Positions 36,808-48,064 of a stretch of 64,000 nt of DNA are shown here, one piece after another. Below the pieces are notes generated by a model. The model was not told the DNA's origin. It did no database searches and saw nothing but the letters and a program-made list of their open reading frames with translations. The stretch is from contig NZ_CP008747.1 of NCBI RefSeq assembly GCF_000816085.1, positions 1,736,001-1,800,000 on the forward strand, in the 5' to 3' direction. This DNA comes from Staphylococcus hyicus. GTDB taxonomy: Bacteria > Bacillota > Bacilli > Staphylococcales > Staphylococcaceae. Positions within the stretch are counted from its first letter, which is position 1; each line of letters opens with the position of its first letter. The position numbers and the translations under genes were made by a program.

Positions 36808-38573
36808 TATTTTTTACCCCCTTTTGACTTACTTGTATAGTCACGTTTACGAGGTTCGATTAAGCTTACATCTACTGGTTTATAAGTGAAAGTAGGTTTC
36901 TCAGTTGGCCCATTATACGTGGCGATTGTGTGTTTTAACCATTCTTCATCATTACGTTCTGGGAATTCAGGTTTGTAATGTGCACCACGTGACTCATTAC
37001 GATTGTATGCCCCTATTGTAATGACACGTGCTAATACAAGCATATTCCATAACTGACGTGTAAAGAATACAGCTTGGTTACTCCACGTTTGCGTATCTTC
37101 CATATCAATGTTTTCAAAGCGTTTCATTAACTCTACAATTTTCTTATCCGTTTCAAGCAAGCGATCATTATGACGGACAACTGTAACATTAGCCGTCATA
37201 ATTTCACCAAGTTCACGGTGTAATTTGTAGGCATTTTCTGTACCTTTCATATTAAGAAGTTTATCAAAACGTGCTTGTTCTTCATCAATGCGTTTTTGAT
37301 AAATACTGTCATCTAAGTCAACATAAGACTTTTCAACATTTTCAACATATTTTACGGCGTTTGGTCCAGCCACTGTACCACCATAAATCGCTGATAATAG
37401 AGAGTTCGCACCTAAACGGTTACCCCCATGTTGAGAGAAGTCACATTCTCCAGCTGCGAACAAACCTTCAATATTCGTCATTTGGTCATAATCAACATAG
37501 AGACCACCCATAGAATAATGAACTGCTGGGAAAATTTTCATTGGAACTTTACGTGGATCGTCTCCAGTGAATTTTTCATATATTTCGATGATACCGCCTA
37601 GTTTTACATCCAATTCATGTGGATCTTTATGTGAAAGATCCAAATACACCATGTTTTCACCGTTGATACCTAATTTTTGATTCACACAGACATCGAAAAT
37701 TTCACGTGTTGCAATATCACGTGGTACTAAGTTACCATAGTCAGGATATTTTTCCTCTAAGAAATACCAAGGCTTACCATCTTTATACGTCCAAATACGG
37801 CCACCTTCTCCACGTGCTGATTCACTCATAAGACGTAATTTATCGTCACCTGGGATAGCTGTTGGATGTATTTGGATAAACTCACCATTCGCGTAATGAA
37901 CCCCTTGTTGATAAGCAATTGATGCTGCTGATCCTGTATTAATCATAGAATTTGTTGTTTTACCAAAAATGATTCCCGGACCGCCAGTTGCCATGATGAC
38001 AGCGTCTGAACCGAAAGCTTTAATTTCAGATGTTGTAATATCTTGCGCGATAATCCCTCGCGCTTTATTTTCATCATCTTTAACAACACCTAGAAATTCC
38101 CAGCCTTCATATTTTGTTACGAGACCATCAACTTCATAGCTACGCACTTGTTCATCTAATGCGTATAGCAACTGTTGTCCTGTCGTTGCACCCGCAAATG
38201 CTGTTCTATGAAAAAGTGTGCCTCCAAAACGACGGAAATCTAATAAACCTTCTTTCGTACGACTAAACATTACACCCATACGGTCAAGTAAATGTATGAT
38301 TTTAGGTGCTGCTTCAGTCATCGCTTTTACTGGTGGTTGATCCGCTAAAAAATCGCCACCATAAACCGTATCATCAAAATGTAAATAAGGTGAGTCACCT
38401 TCACCTTTCGTGTTAACCGCTCCATTAATACCGCCTTGTGCACATACTGAATGTGAACGTTTAACCGGAACAATTGAGAACAAGTCTACATGTGCACCTT
38501 GTTCTGCCGCTTTAATTGTTGACATGAGGCCTGCGAGACCGCCACCGACAACAATAATTTTCTTTTCTGCCAT
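36807..38573 (-). CDS. sdhA: Succinate dehydrogenase flavoprotein subunit
   Basis: Oxidises succinate to fumarate with covalently bound FAD; part of the TCA cycle and of complex II. The FAD-binding VVGGGLAGL is at about residues 8-16, and the FAD-linking histidine lies in RSHSVCAQGG (His41). The substrate region GEFIQIHPTA and the GEGGRIW and HYSMGGLYVD blocks are present. The length of 588 residues is standard. It lies between sdhC and sdhB. Confidence 0.98.
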   Translation of the reverse strand: MAEKKIIVVGGGLAGLMSTIKAAEQGAHVDLFSIVPVKRSHSVCAQGGINGAVNTKGEGDSPYLHFDDTVYGGDFLADQPPVKAMTEAAPKIIHLLDRMGVMFSRTKEGLLDFRRFGGTLFHRTAFAGATTGQQLLYALDEQVRSYEVDGLVTKYEGWEFLGVVKDDENKARGIIAQDITTSEIKAFGSDAVIMATGGPGIIFGKTTNSMINTGSAASIAYQQGVHYANGEFIQIHPTAIPGDDKLRLMSESARGEGGRIWTYKDGKPWYFLEEKYPDYGNLVPRDIATREIFDVCVNQKLGINGENMVYLDLSHKDPHELDVKLGGIIEIYEKFTGDDPRKVPMKIFPAVHYSMGGLYVDYDQMTNIEGLFAAGECDFSQHGGNRLGANSLLSAIYGGTVAGPNAVKYVENVEKSYVDLDDSIYQKRIDEEQARFDKLLNMKGTENAYKLHRELGEIMTANVTVVRHNDRLLETDKKIVELMKRFENIDMEDTQTWSNQAVFFTRQLWNMLVLARVITIGAYNRNESRGAHYKPEFPERNDEEWLKHTIATYNGPTEKPTFTYKPVDVSLIEPRKRDYTSKSKGGKK

Positions 38574-38698
38574 AGCATTGTCACTCCCCTGAAATGATTA
38601 AAACGTAAAGACTAAAAACACATGTGTCAATTCTTAATCAATCAAGTGTTTTATTTTTGTCTTATTAAAAATCTAAATATGTTCTAATTTGCCAACAC

Positions 38699-39310
38699 TT
38701 ATACGAATGCTAAAATCGCACTTACACCAATGTAAGATAAAATGACGAATACCACTAATGATATCCAAGTGAATACCTTTTGTGATTTTGGAGATTGTAA
38801 AATACCCCAAGTCACAAGGAATGACCATAAACCATTAGCAAAATGGAATACTACTGCGATAATACATACGATGTAGAAAATTAACCAAATTGGATTAGAT
38901 ACGATGTCATGGACCATATCGTAACTTACTTCTTCGCCAAATAACTTTTGAATACGTGTTTGCCACATATGTATCATCACGAATAAGAATGTTAACAAAC
39001 CTGATAAACGCTGAAATAAAAACATCCAGTTACGCATGTACGAATAATGCCCGATATTTTGGTTCGCTGTAAATGCAATGTAGAAACCATAAAGTGCATG
39101 AAATAATATAGGAATGTAGATCATTATAAACTCTAGCGCATAAAGAAATGGTAATGATTCCATAAATCCTGCCGCTTTGTTAAATGCCTCTACCCCTTGA
39201 GTAGCTTGATGGTTTACTGTTAAGTGAACTACTAAAAATGCACCTAGTGGAATCACGCCAAGCAACGAATGTAACCTTCTAAGGTAGAATTGATTCTTCG
39301 ATTGTTCCAA
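38699..39310 (-). CDS. sdhC: Succinate dehydrogenase cytochrome b558 subunit
   Basis: Five-span membrane anchor that binds two hemes and reduces menaquinone; typical of Firmicutes complex II, which has one large anchor instead of SdhC+SdhD. The five hydrophobic segments are evident, and histidines that could ligate heme occur in RRLHSLLG, VVHLTVNH, LFHALYG, MIHMW and VFHFANG. The length of 203 residues is normal. It is the first gene of the operon; a Fur-like palindrome lies about 140 nt upstream. Confidence 0.95.
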   Translation of the reverse strand: MEQSKNQFYLRRLHSLLGVIPLGAFLVVHLTVNHQATQGVEAFNKAAGFMESLPFLYALEFIMIYIPILFHALYGFYIAFTANQNIGHYSYMRNWMFLFQRLSGLLTFLFVMIHMWQTRIQKLFGEEVSYDMVHDIVSNPIWLIFYIVCIIAVVFHFANGLWSFLVTWGILQSPKSQKVFTWISLVVFVILSYIGVSAILAFV

Positions 39311-39439
39311 AAGGAAGTCCCCCCTGCGATACTAAAATTTTTTGACTTCTTTTTTTTAATGTTGCCCTTAAGAAAACGTTTGCACATCTTATTAAAAAAA
39401 AGAAATCAACTTTTCTTCATTGTAACACTAAATGTGACG

Positions 39440-39474
39440 AAATTGGGTATGAGAATGATTCTCAACCCAATTTT
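39440..39474. promoter_or_regulatory. 35-bp palindrome with Fur-like core upstream of sdhC
   Basis: TGAGAATGATTCTCA (39450-39464) is a 7-1-7 palindrome that differs from the Fur consensus TGATAATNATTATCA at two symmetric positions. It sits in a longer inverted repeat, AATTGGGT...ACCCAATT, that overlaps the uvrC stop codon. There is no long T-run on the minus strand. It may be a Fur operator for sdhCAB, a uvrC terminator, or both. Confidence 0.55.
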
Positions 39475-41263
39475 ATCCATTTTCTTCCTGTAACGTATGA
39501 TACAGTGTTTTAGCTGTCTTTTCAGGTAAGCCGCTTGCTTTCAATTCTTCTATTGACGCTTGACGCATTTTTTTAATCGACCCGAAATGGCGTAGCAATT
39601 TTGTTTTGCGTTTTGGTCCGATACCTTCAACTTGATCTAAAACGGATTGCATTCCAGTTTTTTGACGTGTTTGACGGTGAAATGTAATTGCAAAACGGTG
39701 GACTTCATCTTGAATACGTTGCAGTAAATAAAATGCTTGCCCATTCTTTTTTAGGGGTATAATGTGTGCCTCTTCGCCATATAACAACTCAGACGTTTGG
39801 TGTTTATCATTTTTTTGGAGACCAGCTATTGGAATATCAAGTCCTAATTCATTTTGAATAACATCTAAGACACTTGTCATATGACCTTTCCCACCGTCCA
39901 CAATAATCAAATCTGGTAACGGTAATCCCTCATTTAAAACACGCGTATATCGTCGTCGAACGGCTTCTTGCATTGATTTATAATCATCTGGTCCTTCAAC
40001 TGTCTTAATTTTATATTTACGATATCCTTTTTTATCAGGTTTGCCGTCTACAAACGAGACCATGGCTGAAACAGGGTCTACACCTTGAATATTCGAGTTA
40101 TCAAAAGCTTCAATGCGAATAGGTGTTTGAATACCCATCGCCTCACCGAGTTGTTCAATAGCTTTAATCGTTCGAGATTCATCTCGAGCAATCATTTCGA
40201 ATTTATTTTCCAGTGCAATTTTAGCATTCTTTTTAGCTAAATCTACAAGTTGTTTTTTGGGTCCACGCTGAGGTGTTAAAATTTTAGTCTCTACTACGGA
40301 ATGAATCATGTCATAGTCCAAATCTTTAGGGACATGTATTTCTTTCGGAATAAAGTGTTGATTTAATTGGTAAAACTGACCGATAAAGGTATAGAATTCT
40401 TCTTCTGGAGTTTGTTGTAAAGGAAACATTGTGGCTTCCCTCTCAATTAAGTTTCCTTGACGCACGAAAAACACTTGGATGCATATCCAACCCTTTTCAA
40501 CGTGATAGCCAAAGACGTCTCGTACAGTTTGATCTGCAGACATAATTTTCTGTTTTTTTGTTAAGTTGTGGATATGTTCAATAAGATCACGATACTCTTT
40601 CGCTTGTTCAAATTCTAAGTTCTCACTCGCAACATGCATGCGTGTTTCTAATTGATTTAAAATAGTTTTATCTTCACCATTTAAAAAATCACTAATTTCA
40701 CGAGTCATTTGGTCATATTTACTTTGTTTTACAGGATAAACACACGGTCCTAAACATTGACCGATATGGTAATATAAGCAGAGTCGATCCGGCATTTTAT
40801 CACATTTTCGATAAGGATAAATACGATCTAGCAACTTTTTTGTTTCGTGGGCAGAATAAGCATTAGGATAAGGTCCAAAATATTTTCCACTCCCTTTTCT
40901 TACAGTCCGCGTTACGATTAATTTGGGATGGCGTTCCTTCGTGATTTTAATAAATGGATAACTTTTGTCATCCTTTAGTAAGACGTTATATCTCGGTTGA
41001 TACTTCTTTATTAAATTCAATTCAAGTAATAATGACTCCGTTTCGCTCGACGTTACAATATATTCAAAATCGACAATCTCACGTACAAGCCGAGTCGTTT
41101 TCAAATCATGTGCTCCAGTAAAATAAGAGCGCACCCGATTTCGTAGCCGCTTGGCTTTCCCTACATAAATCACTTGATCTTGTCGATCTTTCATTAAATA
41201 GCACCCTGGTTCCATAGGTAAAACGGAGAGTTTTTGTTTCAATTTTAATTTAATATCACTCAC
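39473..41263 (-). CDS. uvrC: UvrABC excinuclease subunit C
   Basis: Makes both incisions in nucleotide excision repair, with UvrB and DNA. The N-terminal GIY-YIG nuclease domain shows PGCYLMKD and [18 protein letters not shown]. The UVR motif is [14 protein letters not shown], the RNase H-like C-terminal nuclease includes [20 protein letters not shown] and [10 protein letters not shown], and tandem HhH motifs close the protein. The frame is open to 41401, but that part contains the trxA terminator. The GTG at 41263, behind GGTGAT, gives a normal 596-residue protein. Confidence 0.96.
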   Translation of the reverse strand: MSDIKLKLKQKLSVLPMEPGCYLMKDRQDQVIYVGKAKRLRNRVRSYFTGAHDLKTTRLVREIVDFEYIVTSSETESLLLELNLIKKYQPRYNVLLKDDKSYPFIKITKERHPKLIVTRTVRKGSGKYFGPYPNAYSAHETKKLLDRIYPYRKCDKMPDRLCLYYHIGQCLGPCVYPVKQSKYDQMTREISDFLNGEDKTILNQLETRMHVASENLEFEQAKEYRDLIEHIHNLTKKQKIMSADQTVRDVFGYHVEKGWICIQVFFVRQGNLIEREATMFPLQQTPEEEFYTFIGQFYQLNQHFIPKEIHVPKDLDYDMIHSVVETKILTPQRGPKKQLVDLAKKNAKIALENKFEMIARDESRTIKAIEQLGEAMGIQTPIRIEAFDNSNIQGVDPVSAMVSFVDGKPDKKGYRKYKIKTVEGPDDYKSMQEAVRRRYTRVLNEGLPLPDLIIVDGGKGHMTSVLDVIQNELGLDIPIAGLQKNDKHQTSELLYGEEAHIIPLKKNGQAFYLLQRIQDEVHRFAITFHRQTRQKTGMQSVLDQVEGIGPKRKTKLLRHFGSIKKMRQASIEELKASGLPEKTAKTLYHTLQEENG

Positions 41264-41297
41264 TTTTAAATCACCCGCTTTTAACGATATACACGAA

Positions 41298-41339
41298 AAG
41301 GCTGGGTCGAAATCTTTACGAGATTCGTAGCCCAGCCTT
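41298..41339 (-). terminator. Intrinsic terminator after trxA
   Basis: AAGGCTGGG...AGATT and AATCT...CCCAGCCTT form a long stem on the minus strand, followed by TTCG, between trxA and the true uvrC start. Confidence 0.8.
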
Positions 41340-41440
41340 AAAGGTTTGAGACTCATAAAAGTCCTCACCGATAAATATACACGTTCAAAGTTAAGTAGCA
41401 CAATTCATTCATTGAAATCTATGTGCTGTTTACTTTAAAT

Positions 41441-41755
41441 TTATAAATGCTTGTCTAAAACTTGTGCTAAATTTTCTTTAGGTTGGAATCCAACCACTTT
41501 GTCAACAGGTTCTCCATCTTTAAATACGATTAAAGTTGGAATACTCATCACTTCAAATTTAGCCGCTGTTGCTTGGTTTTGGTCAACATCTAATTTTAAT
41601 ATATCTGCTTTTCCATCATAATCTGTAGCTAAATCTTCTAAAACGGGTGCAATCATTTTACATGGGCCACACCATGTTGCCCAAAAGTCGACTAATTTCA
41701 CACCACTGTTAATTTGTTCGTTAAAATTTGAATCATTTACTTCGATTAATGCCAT
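41441..41755 (-). CDS. trxA: Thioredoxin
   Basis: Cytoplasmic disulfide reductase that keeps proteins reduced, recharged by thioredoxin reductase. The single thioredoxin fold of 104 residues has the active site WCGPC with Cys29 and Cys32, preceded by LVDFWAT, and the cis-proline loop MSIPTLIVF. The start has AGGAGG-type sequence upstream. It lies between mutS2 and uvrC and has its own terminator. Nothing unusual. Confidence 0.98.
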   Translation of the reverse strand: MALIEVNDSNFNEQINSGVKLVDFWATWCGPCKMIAPVLEDLATDYDGKADILKLDVDQNQATAAKFEVMSIPTLIVFKDGEPVDKVVGFQPKENLAQVLDKHL

Positions 41756-41830
41756 AGGAAGTTGCCTCCTTGATTTCGTTGATAGTCAAAGTATATCAAA
41801 TTCAAAATCGTTTTTCATTTCAATTGCTCA

Positions 41831-44179
41831 TTATTTTAGTTTTGCGACAGTCACCCCAAATCCACCTTCACTTGGCATTCCTGTACGATACGTTGAAACA
41901 CTGCGATGTTGCTTAAGATGTTGTTGAACACCTTTTTGTAAAGCGCCTGTTCCTTTCCCGTGGATGATATAAACATCTTCATAATTGCTTAATACCGCTT
42001 GATCTAAATATTGGTCTAACGCAACTAATGCTTCTTCATAACGGTATCCTCGTAAATCGAGTTCCATTTTAACTGTCGATCGATTAGAACGTGTAATCAT
42101 TTTTGTAGGCTTTTCTTTCACCTTTTCTTTTTTCTCTAAATCTTTAATCGGTAATTTCATTTTGATAATACCCATTTGCACGACTGCTTCCTCGTCACCT
42201 ATGAGATCCAAGACTTCACCTTTTTGACCATATGACAGCACTTTGACTTCATCACCAATTTGAATCACATCATAACGTTGCTTTTGCACATTTTGTTTAA
42301 TAGATTTCGCCTCGTATTGATCATTCAGTTGCTTTTTCTTTTCAATTAACTCATGCTCTTTTACTTCCGCACCTTTTCGATCTCTCATCTCACGCAATTC
42401 TTTCAAAATCGTATCGGCTTCTTTTGTCGCTGATTGTACACGTTGGTTGGCCTTTTCTTTAGCTTCCTCCATTAATCGCGACTCATAATTTTGAAATTGC
42501 GCATATTTTTGACTTAATTGTTGATGTATAGATTCTGCTTCGCGAACTAATTGTTCAAGTTCAATGCGTTGATCATCCACACGTTTTGCATTGTGTTCTA
42601 GCGATGCTATCATGGTATTTATTTCTTTCTCATCTTGTCCGACCATACTTTTCGCATGATTAATAATTTTTAAATTCAACCCTAAACGCTTAGAGATCTC
42701 AAATGCATTTGAACGTCCTGGTACACCCATAAGCAACTTGTAGGTTGGACTTAATGTATTCACATCAAATTCAACACTCGCATTCATAACGCCATGCCGA
42801 TTGTAGCTATATGCCTTTAATTCCGGGTAATGAGTCGTCGCCATGACACGCGCACCTACACTTTGCACATGGTCTAATATACTCATCGCAAGTGCAGCCC
42901 CTTCACTTGGATCTGTACCTGCGCCAAGTTCATCAAATAAAATCAAACTGTTCTTATTTGCTTCATCTAAAATTGAAATAATGGTCTTCATATGTGAAGA
43001 AAACGTCGATAAAGATTGTTCGATAGATTGTTCATCACCGATATCACAAAATACATTCTCAAACACACTAAGTTGACTTCCATCTAGCGTAGGAACGAGT
43101 AGTCCTGATTGTGCCATAATCACGATTAACCCTAATGTTTTAAGTGTGACCGTTTTACCGCCTGTATTAGGTCCTGTAATAATTACCGTTTGAATATCTT
43201 CTTCAAATGTAATTGTATTTGCAACGACGGTATCTCTATCTAATAAAGGATGATACGCTTTGGGTAAATATATCATTTTTGATGTCGTAAAAGAAGGTTT
43301 CGTCGCTTTAATTTTGGCACCATAACGTGCTTTTGCAATTAGAAAGTCAAGGTGCCCCATTACATCTTCGGTGATCAATAATGCATCCGCTTCTCGAGCC
43401 ACCGCTTCTGTAAGTTGAGATAAAATCCGTTCCATTTCTACTTTTTCATCATTGCGTAAGCGACTCACCTGATTATTTAATTCAACGACGGATGATGGCT
43501 CGATATAGAGCGTTTGTCCCGATGCAGATTGATCATGCATAATCCCGCTAAAATCTTGACGATATTCGGCTTTTACGGGAATAACATGTCGTTCATTTCG
43601 CACAGTAACAATAGCATCCGACAACTTTTTTTGATTGCCTGATGATTTAACAATTCGGTCTAATTGTGATTTAATGCGTTGGTTCGTTTTTGATATTTTA
43701 CTTCTAATTGCCTGTAATTCATAACTGGCTGAATCAAATAAATCTGTTTCATCACATGTTTCTCTTATAATTTGGTAAAGCGGTGTTAATACTGGCAATA
43801 ATACCATTTGATTATGCAGTATGGGATAACTTATTTTCTCTTCATCTTCAATCATTTGATTGTAAAAAGTTTTAAACTGGTTTTGAATTTGAATCATGCG
43901 CTTTATTGTATTGAGTTCTTGAACATTCAACGTACCACCAATTTGTGCACGCTTCACATAGGGCGCGATTTGAGATAAACCACTTAGACTTGGTAAACGA
44001 AATTGGTTATATATTTGAGCGATTTCATCTAACTCTTCCATCTGAGCAACAACGGTATCATATTCAGTTGATGGAGAAAGTTGGCGTATTTTTGCTGCGC
44101 CTAAGTCACTGATTACTTCGTTCAAAAGCGCCGATTTAATTTTATCAAATTCCAATACTTCTAACGTTTTTTGTTTCAT
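41831..44179 (-). CDS. mutS2: MutS2 endonuclease/ATPase
   Basis: MutS-family ATPase without the mismatch-recognition domain; relatives suppress homologous recombination and split collided ribosomes. The Walker A is [12 protein letters not shown] (about residues 331-342), Walker B is [16 protein letters not shown], and the C-terminal Smr nuclease domain contains [12 protein letters not shown] and [13 protein letters not shown] long coiled-coil clamp lies between. The frame opens at 44206; the ATG at 44179 has GAGGGA upstream and matches the usual MKQK start, giving 782 residues. It is followed by trxA and preceded by polX. Confidence 0.97.
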   Translation of the reverse strand: MKQKTLEVLEFDKIKSALLNEVISDLGAAKIRQLSPSTEYDTVVAQMEELDEIAQIYNQFRLPSLSGLSQIAPYVKRAQIGGTLNVQELNTIKRMIQIQNQFKTFYNQMIEDEEKISYPILHNQMVLLPVLTPLYQIIRETCDETDLFDSASYELQAIRSKISKTNQRIKSQLDRIVKSSGNQKKLSDAIVTVRNERHVIPVKAEYRQDFSGIMHDQSASGQTLYIEPSSVVELNNQVSRLRNDEKVEMERILSQLTEAVAREADALLITEDVMGHLDFLIAKARYGAKIKATKPSFTTSKMIYLPKAYHPLLDRDTVVANTITFEEDIQTVIITGPNTGGKTVTLKTLGLIVIMAQSGLLVPTLDGSQLSVFENVFCDIGDEQSIEQSLSTFSSHMKTIISILDEANKNSLILFDELGAGTDPSEGAALAMSILDHVQSVGARVMATTHYPELKAYSYNRHGVMNASVEFDVNTLSPTYKLLMGVPGRSNAFEISKRLGLNLKIINHAKSMVGQDEKEINTMIASLEHNAKRVDDQRIELEQLVREAESIHQQLSQKYAQFQNYESRLMEEAKEKANQRVQSATKEADTILKELREMRDRKGAEVKEHELIEKKKQLNDQYEAKSIKQNVQKQRYDVIQIGDEVKVLSYGQKGEVLDLIGDEEAVVQMGIIKMKLPIKDLEKKEKVKEKPTKMITRSNRSTVKMELDLRGYRYEEALVALDQYLDQAVLSNYEDVYIIHGKGTGALQKGVQQHLKQHRSVSTYRTGMPSEGGFGVTVAKLK

Positions 44180-44208
44180 AAAATCCCTCAATTTCGAAAA
44201 ATACAAAG

Positions 44209-45918
44209 TTATTCATCTAACTTTTTCTGATTTATAAATGCTTTAAATTGTTCTCGCGTCATCGTATTGATAACTTGTGATCTTTTAACAAATCCTTTTT
44301 GAGCGGTAGCTACACCATACTTCATAAAATCCAAATGTTTGGTATGATGCGCATCTGTATTGATTGTAAGTTTAAGGTCTGGGTATGTGCGTAAAATAGA
44401 TGCATTTAAATCAAGTCGTTGTGGATTAGCATTAATTTCTAGCACCGTTTTAGTGTCTTTACACATTTGAACTAATTTTTCGATATTCACTTGGTAGCCA
44501 TCACGTCGACCAATAATGCGTCCTGTTGGATGTGCAATATGTCTTACATAAGGGTTGAAGCACGCTGTTTCAAATCGCTTCATAATTTCTGCTTCGGTTT
44601 GATTAAAGCTTTGATGGATTGCTGCAATCACATAGTCAAGTTGCGCCAACACATCGTCATCATAATCAAGTGTTCCATCAGGAAGTATATCCATTTCTGT
44701 TCCCGAATAAATATCGATTTCTTTATATTCTTCATTTAATGCTTTAATATCTTCGTTTTGTTTTAATAATTTTTCCACACTTAAACCGTTCGCCACTCGT
44801 AAATTTCTTGAATGGTCTGTAATACACATAAATTCGTAACCCTTTTGAATATTTGCTTCGACCATTTCACGTAAAGACATTGCGCCATCACTTGCAGTTG
44901 TGTGCATGTGTATATCACCATTAATATCATCTAAACTAATGATATCTGATAAATCTTTATCAAATTCAGAGCCGTCTTCACGCATCGTTGGCGCAATCCA
45001 ATTTACGTTAAAATGTGCATATATCTCTTTTTCACTATTAAATTGTAACAGCTCGCCATCTGCGCGTTCAATTCCATATTCGCTTACCTTCTCGTCTCTC
45101 GCCTTTGCCAATTGACGAATACGTATATTATGATCTTTTGAACCTGTGAAATGTTGTAACGTATGATAAAAAGCTTCTGGTGAAATGAGACGAAAATCGA
45201 CCCCAATCGTCTCGTCATCGTGATTAAGCTCCAATGAGACTTTTGTTTCGCCAACAGCGACTTCCTTTGTTTTATTAGGAATATTTAACAATGCGGCTTG
45301 GACCTTTAATGGCGCATGTGTACTTATAATATAATCTAAATCTTTACTCATTTCTTTCATACGCCTAAAACTGCCTGCAACTTCAAAGCGTTCAATTTCA
45401 GGAATTGTATTTAAGTATGTTTCTATTTTATCGTTTAAACTCCGCATCATATTTATAGGGTAATGCGATTTTTTAGCACCTAAGGCTTTTACTGCTTCTA
45501 AAATATTTTGTTCTGTTTTTTTAGCAAACCCTTTAAGCTCACTTACTTTACCCGTTTCACAGGCAGCTTGTAACGAAGCTTTATCTGTAATATGAAGGGC
45601 TTCATACAGTCTCGCAATTTTTTTACTGCCTAATCCTTGAATTTTAAGCAATGGAATGAGTCCTTCTGGCACCTCTTGTTTTAATGTTTCTAGAGTAGGT
45701 GATTCTCCCGTCGTACGATACGTCTCAATAACATCACCGACCCCTTTACCAATATTTTTTAATGATGTAACGTCGTCAATTTCATCTAGCGTCCGTTCAT
45801 CAATTTCAAGACTTTGTGCTGCCTTTCGGTAAGCAGATACTTTAAACGCGTTTTCACCCTTTAATTCCATATACGTAGCGATATTTTCAAGTAAACGTAT
45901 GACATCTTTTTTAGTCAT
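44209..45918 (-). CDS. polX: PolX family DNA polymerase with PHP domain
   Basis: Family X DNA polymerase for gap filling in base-excision repair, fused to a PHP 3'-5' exonuclease. The N-terminal HhH/8-kDa part (about residues 1-150) includes LKNIGKGVG and [16 protein letters not shown]. The nucleotidyltransferase part includes [19 protein letters not shown]. The PHP domain (about 330-565) has metal-binding [27 protein letters not shown] and TINTDAH. The ATG at 45918 is behind GAGGTGG; 569 residues is standard. Confidence 0.95.
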   Translation of the reverse strand: MTKKDVIRLLENIATYMELKGENAFKVSAYRKAAQSLEIDERTLDEIDDVTSLKNIGKGVGDVIETYRTTGESPTLETLKQEVPEGLIPLLKIQGLGSKKIARLYEALHITDKASLQAACETGKVSELKGFAKKTEQNILEAVKALGAKKSHYPINMMRSLNDKIETYLNTIPEIERFEVAGSFRRMKEMSKDLDYIISTHAPLKVQAALLNIPNKTKEVAVGETKVSLELNHDDETIGVDFRLISPEAFYHTLQHFTGSKDHNIRIRQLAKARDEKVSEYGIERADGELLQFNSEKEIYAHFNVNWIAPTMREDGSEFDKDLSDIISLDDINGDIHMHTTASDGAMSLREMVEANIQKGYEFMCITDHSRNLRVANGLSVEKLLKQNEDIKALNEEYKEIDIYSGTEMDILPDGTLDYDDDVLAQLDYVIAAIHQSFNQTEAEIMKRFETACFNPYVRHIAHPTGRIIGRRDGYQVNIEKLVQMCKDTKTVLEINANPQRLDLNASILRTYPDLKLTINTDAHHTKHLDFMKYGVATAQKGFVKRSQVINTMTREQFKAFINQKKLDE

Positions 45919-45991
45919 TGAAACCACCTCATAAAAAAGAGGATGAAACGATAAGTATGTACCATAAAACGCTCCAGCCTCTTAAGTTTAT

Positions 45992-46513
45992 TTATGTTAA
46001 AGTCAGTGTAATTTTAGAAAGGATAGGAAGGTCAGTAATCAACCATTTCAATATTGTCGCATGTTGTAAAGAAGATTGAATCATAGCATCTGGATATAAT
46101 GCCATTAATAGTAAAATAAAATGCAATACAATGACACCCGAAATCACACTCGTTATGACACCGAATATACGCAAACTAAAAACATTGCGGTGACGATAGG
46201 CCAACTCAGAAAATGTATCAAGTACAACGTGTGTAAGTACTTTGACAATAAACATGATGACCATAAAACTTATCACAGCATTAAATTCCTGTTCTGGTTG
46301 CTCAAATGCTAATGCATAATGAATGTGAAATGCATCCGTTTTAGGGAATGGGACAAATAATTTTAAATATTGATATAATGATTTATAAAATTGTAATCCA
46401 ACCCATATTGCAAAAACAGTACTAAAGAGATGTAGCAAACTTGCCAGAAAACTACGATAAAAACCTAAAGCAGCATATACCAGTAGAAACGTACCACTGA
46501 TCACGACGAACAT
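45992..46513 (-). CDS. CvpA-family membrane protein
   Basis: Multi-span membrane protein of 173 residues resembling the CvpA/YshB family (colicin V production protein), whose function in Firmicutes is poorly defined. Four hydrophobic segments are visible (about 4-22, 30-45, 74-95 and 110-140). A relative stands between zapA and polX-mutS2 in Bacillus and Staphylococcus; that position is the main evidence. It is 1 nt from zapA, so the two are co-transcribed. An imperfect AAGAGG/CCTCTT hairpin follows at about 45930-45985. Confidence 0.85.
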   Translation of the reverse strand: MFVVISGTFLLVYAALGFYRSFLASLLHLFSTVFAIWVGLQFYKSLYQYLKLFVPFPKTDAFHIHYALAFEQPEQEFNAVISFMVIMFIVKVLTHVVLDTFSELAYRHRNVFSLRIFGVITSVISGVIVLHFILLLMALYPDAMIQSSLQHATILKWLITDLPILSKITLTLT

Positions 46514-46514
46514 C

Positions 46515-46781
46515 TTAGTGCCCTCGTTGTTTTAAACGTTGGATTTCTTCACGTAATTTAGCGTTTTCTTCTTCTAATAATACTAATTCATGCGTCACAT
46601 TAACCGCTGTGAGTACAGCTTTACGTACAGAATCTAATCCTGCATTCCGCTGACCTAATGTTCTAATTTTATCATCAACTAAATCCGCTACATAACGAAT
46701 ATGCTCAGGATCATTTTCACCTATAATCGTATAGTGCTGGTCATTTATCGTTACGTTTATTCTATTTTTAAACTCACCCAT
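46515..46781 (-). CDS. zapA: Cell division protein ZapA
   Basis: Small FtsZ-associated protein that crosslinks filaments and promotes Z-ring assembly. The 88-residue sequence starts NRINVTINDQHYTIIGENDPEHIRYVADLVDDKI, the conserved N-terminal beta domain. It continues with the long dimerisation helix (AVLTAVNVTHELVLLEEENAKL), ending in a charged coiled coil. It lies just upstream of the cvpA-like gene on the minus strand and divergent from rnhC. Confidence 0.93.
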   Translation of the reverse strand: MGEFKNRINVTINDQHYTIIGENDPEHIRYVADLVDDKIRTLGQRNAGLDSVRKAVLTAVNVTHELVLLEEENAKLREEIQRLKQRGH

Positions 46782-46975
46782 ATCCTTTCACCTAGCCCTA
46801 TCTTTAAATTTATTCATCATCGTTCATTATACACGAGACGATACGTTTTGTGTATCATGGATTATGATTGACGACAATACTTACCACAGCACATTTAAAT
46901 TATGGTAGGATGGAACATGCGATATACATATGGTATTCATGTTTTAACGTATGACTTTATATAAAGAGGGTTTTT

Positions 46976-47914
46976 ATGGCAAATTTAGTTAAAATATTAA
47001 CTCAAGCAGAAATAGATCAATTAATGAAAAAGATTAAAATGGACACATCTAAATTAGCACCTGGTATGATTGCCAAAGCCAAGTACCAAGGCGTGACTAT
47101 TAGTATTTACAAGTCACGTAAAGTGATGTTTCAAGGAGCCAATGTCGATTCCGTTGCTGCATCACTGTTAGGAGAGACTATCTCAAAAGTTTCATCCAAC
47201 AACCATCAATCTCCAAAAAACAAAACGTATCCTTACAATCAACAAAGTTGTATCGGTAGTGACGAAGCCGGGAGTGGTGATTATTTTGGTCCGTTGACCG
47301 TTTGTGCTTGTTATGTAAGTAAAACACATATTGACCTACTTAAGACGCTAGGTGTTGACGATTCAAAAAAATTAAATGATGCGAAAATTGTATCACTCGC
47401 TGAACAATTGGTTACATTTCTCCCTCACTCGTTACTTGTATTAGATAATCCTAGGTATAATGAACGCCAAGCGATGGGGTGGTCACAAGTCAAAATGAAA
47501 GCTGTATTGCATAATGAGTGTATAAAAAATGTGCTAAAAAAGGTTGATATGGATAATGTTGATGCTATTGTCATTGACCAATTTGCAGAACGAGATGTAT
47601 ATCAACGGTACGCACTTGGAGATGTTCCATTAAGCGAACGCACTCACTTCGAAACTAAAGGTGAATCGAAGTCGCTTGCAATTGCCGCTGCAAGTATCAT
47701 TTCTAGGTATGCGTTTGTCAAACATATGGATCGTTTATCCAAACAAATGCATCAAACCATTTTAAAGGGTGCTAGTGGAAAAGTGGATCTTCTGGCTGCA
47801 CGTCTAATTGAAAAGCACGGGTTACATCAACTCGATCAAATTACAAAAAAACATTTTAGCAACCGAAATAAAGCCCTGAAACTAATTGAATCTAAAGGTT
47901 CTAAATCATATTAA
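46976..47914 (+). CDS. rnhC: Ribonuclease HIII
   Basis: Degrades RNA in RNA-DNA hybrids. The N-terminal TBP-like substrate-binding domain covers about residues 1-75 ([21 protein letters not shown]). The catalytic domain opens with [18 protein letters not shown], whose Asp-Glu-Gly-type residues bind metal, and includes [19 protein letters not shown] and [16 protein letters not shown]. The length of 312 residues is standard for HIII. It stands alone on the plus strand, divergent from zapA and convergent with pheT. Confidence 0.96.
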   Translation: MANLVKILTQAEIDQLMKKIKMDTSKLAPGMIAKAKYQGVTISIYKSRKVMFQGANVDSVAASLLGETISKVSSNNHQSPKNKTYPYNQQSCIGSDEAGSGDYFGPLTVCACYVSKTHIDLLKTLGVDDSKKLNDAKIVSLAEQLVTFLPHSLLVLDNPRYNERQAMGWSQVKMKAVLHNECIKNVLKKVDMDNVDAIVIDQFAERDVYQRYALGDVPLSERTHFETKGESKSLAIAAASIISRYAFVKHMDRLSKQMHQTILKGASGKVDLLAARLIEKHGLHQLDQITKKHFSNRNKALKLIESKGSKSY

Positions 47915-48009
47915 AGTATAGTCAATGTTCAATGTGTGGTGACATCGGTCACCCTTTCAGAAACAAACGTACAAGTCAACTTGTACGCATTCAGCATTTG
48001 ACTACATAA

Positions 48010-48050
48010 AAATATCGATGATACATGTCTGAAATGTATCATCGATATTA
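48010..48050. terminator. Terminator between converging rnhC and pheT
   Basis: AATATCGATGATACAT and ATGTATCATCGATATT form a perfect 16-bp stem followed by ATTTTATATT. A smaller GTACAAG/CTTGTAC hairpin lies at 47970-47987. Confidence 0.9.
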
Positions 48051-48064
48051 TTTTATATTATTAT

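Noticed and set aside
41264..41401. N-terminal extension of uvrC
   Set aside because: The extra 46 residues contain the trxA terminator and do not resemble UvrC; the GTG at 41263 has a proper ribosome site.
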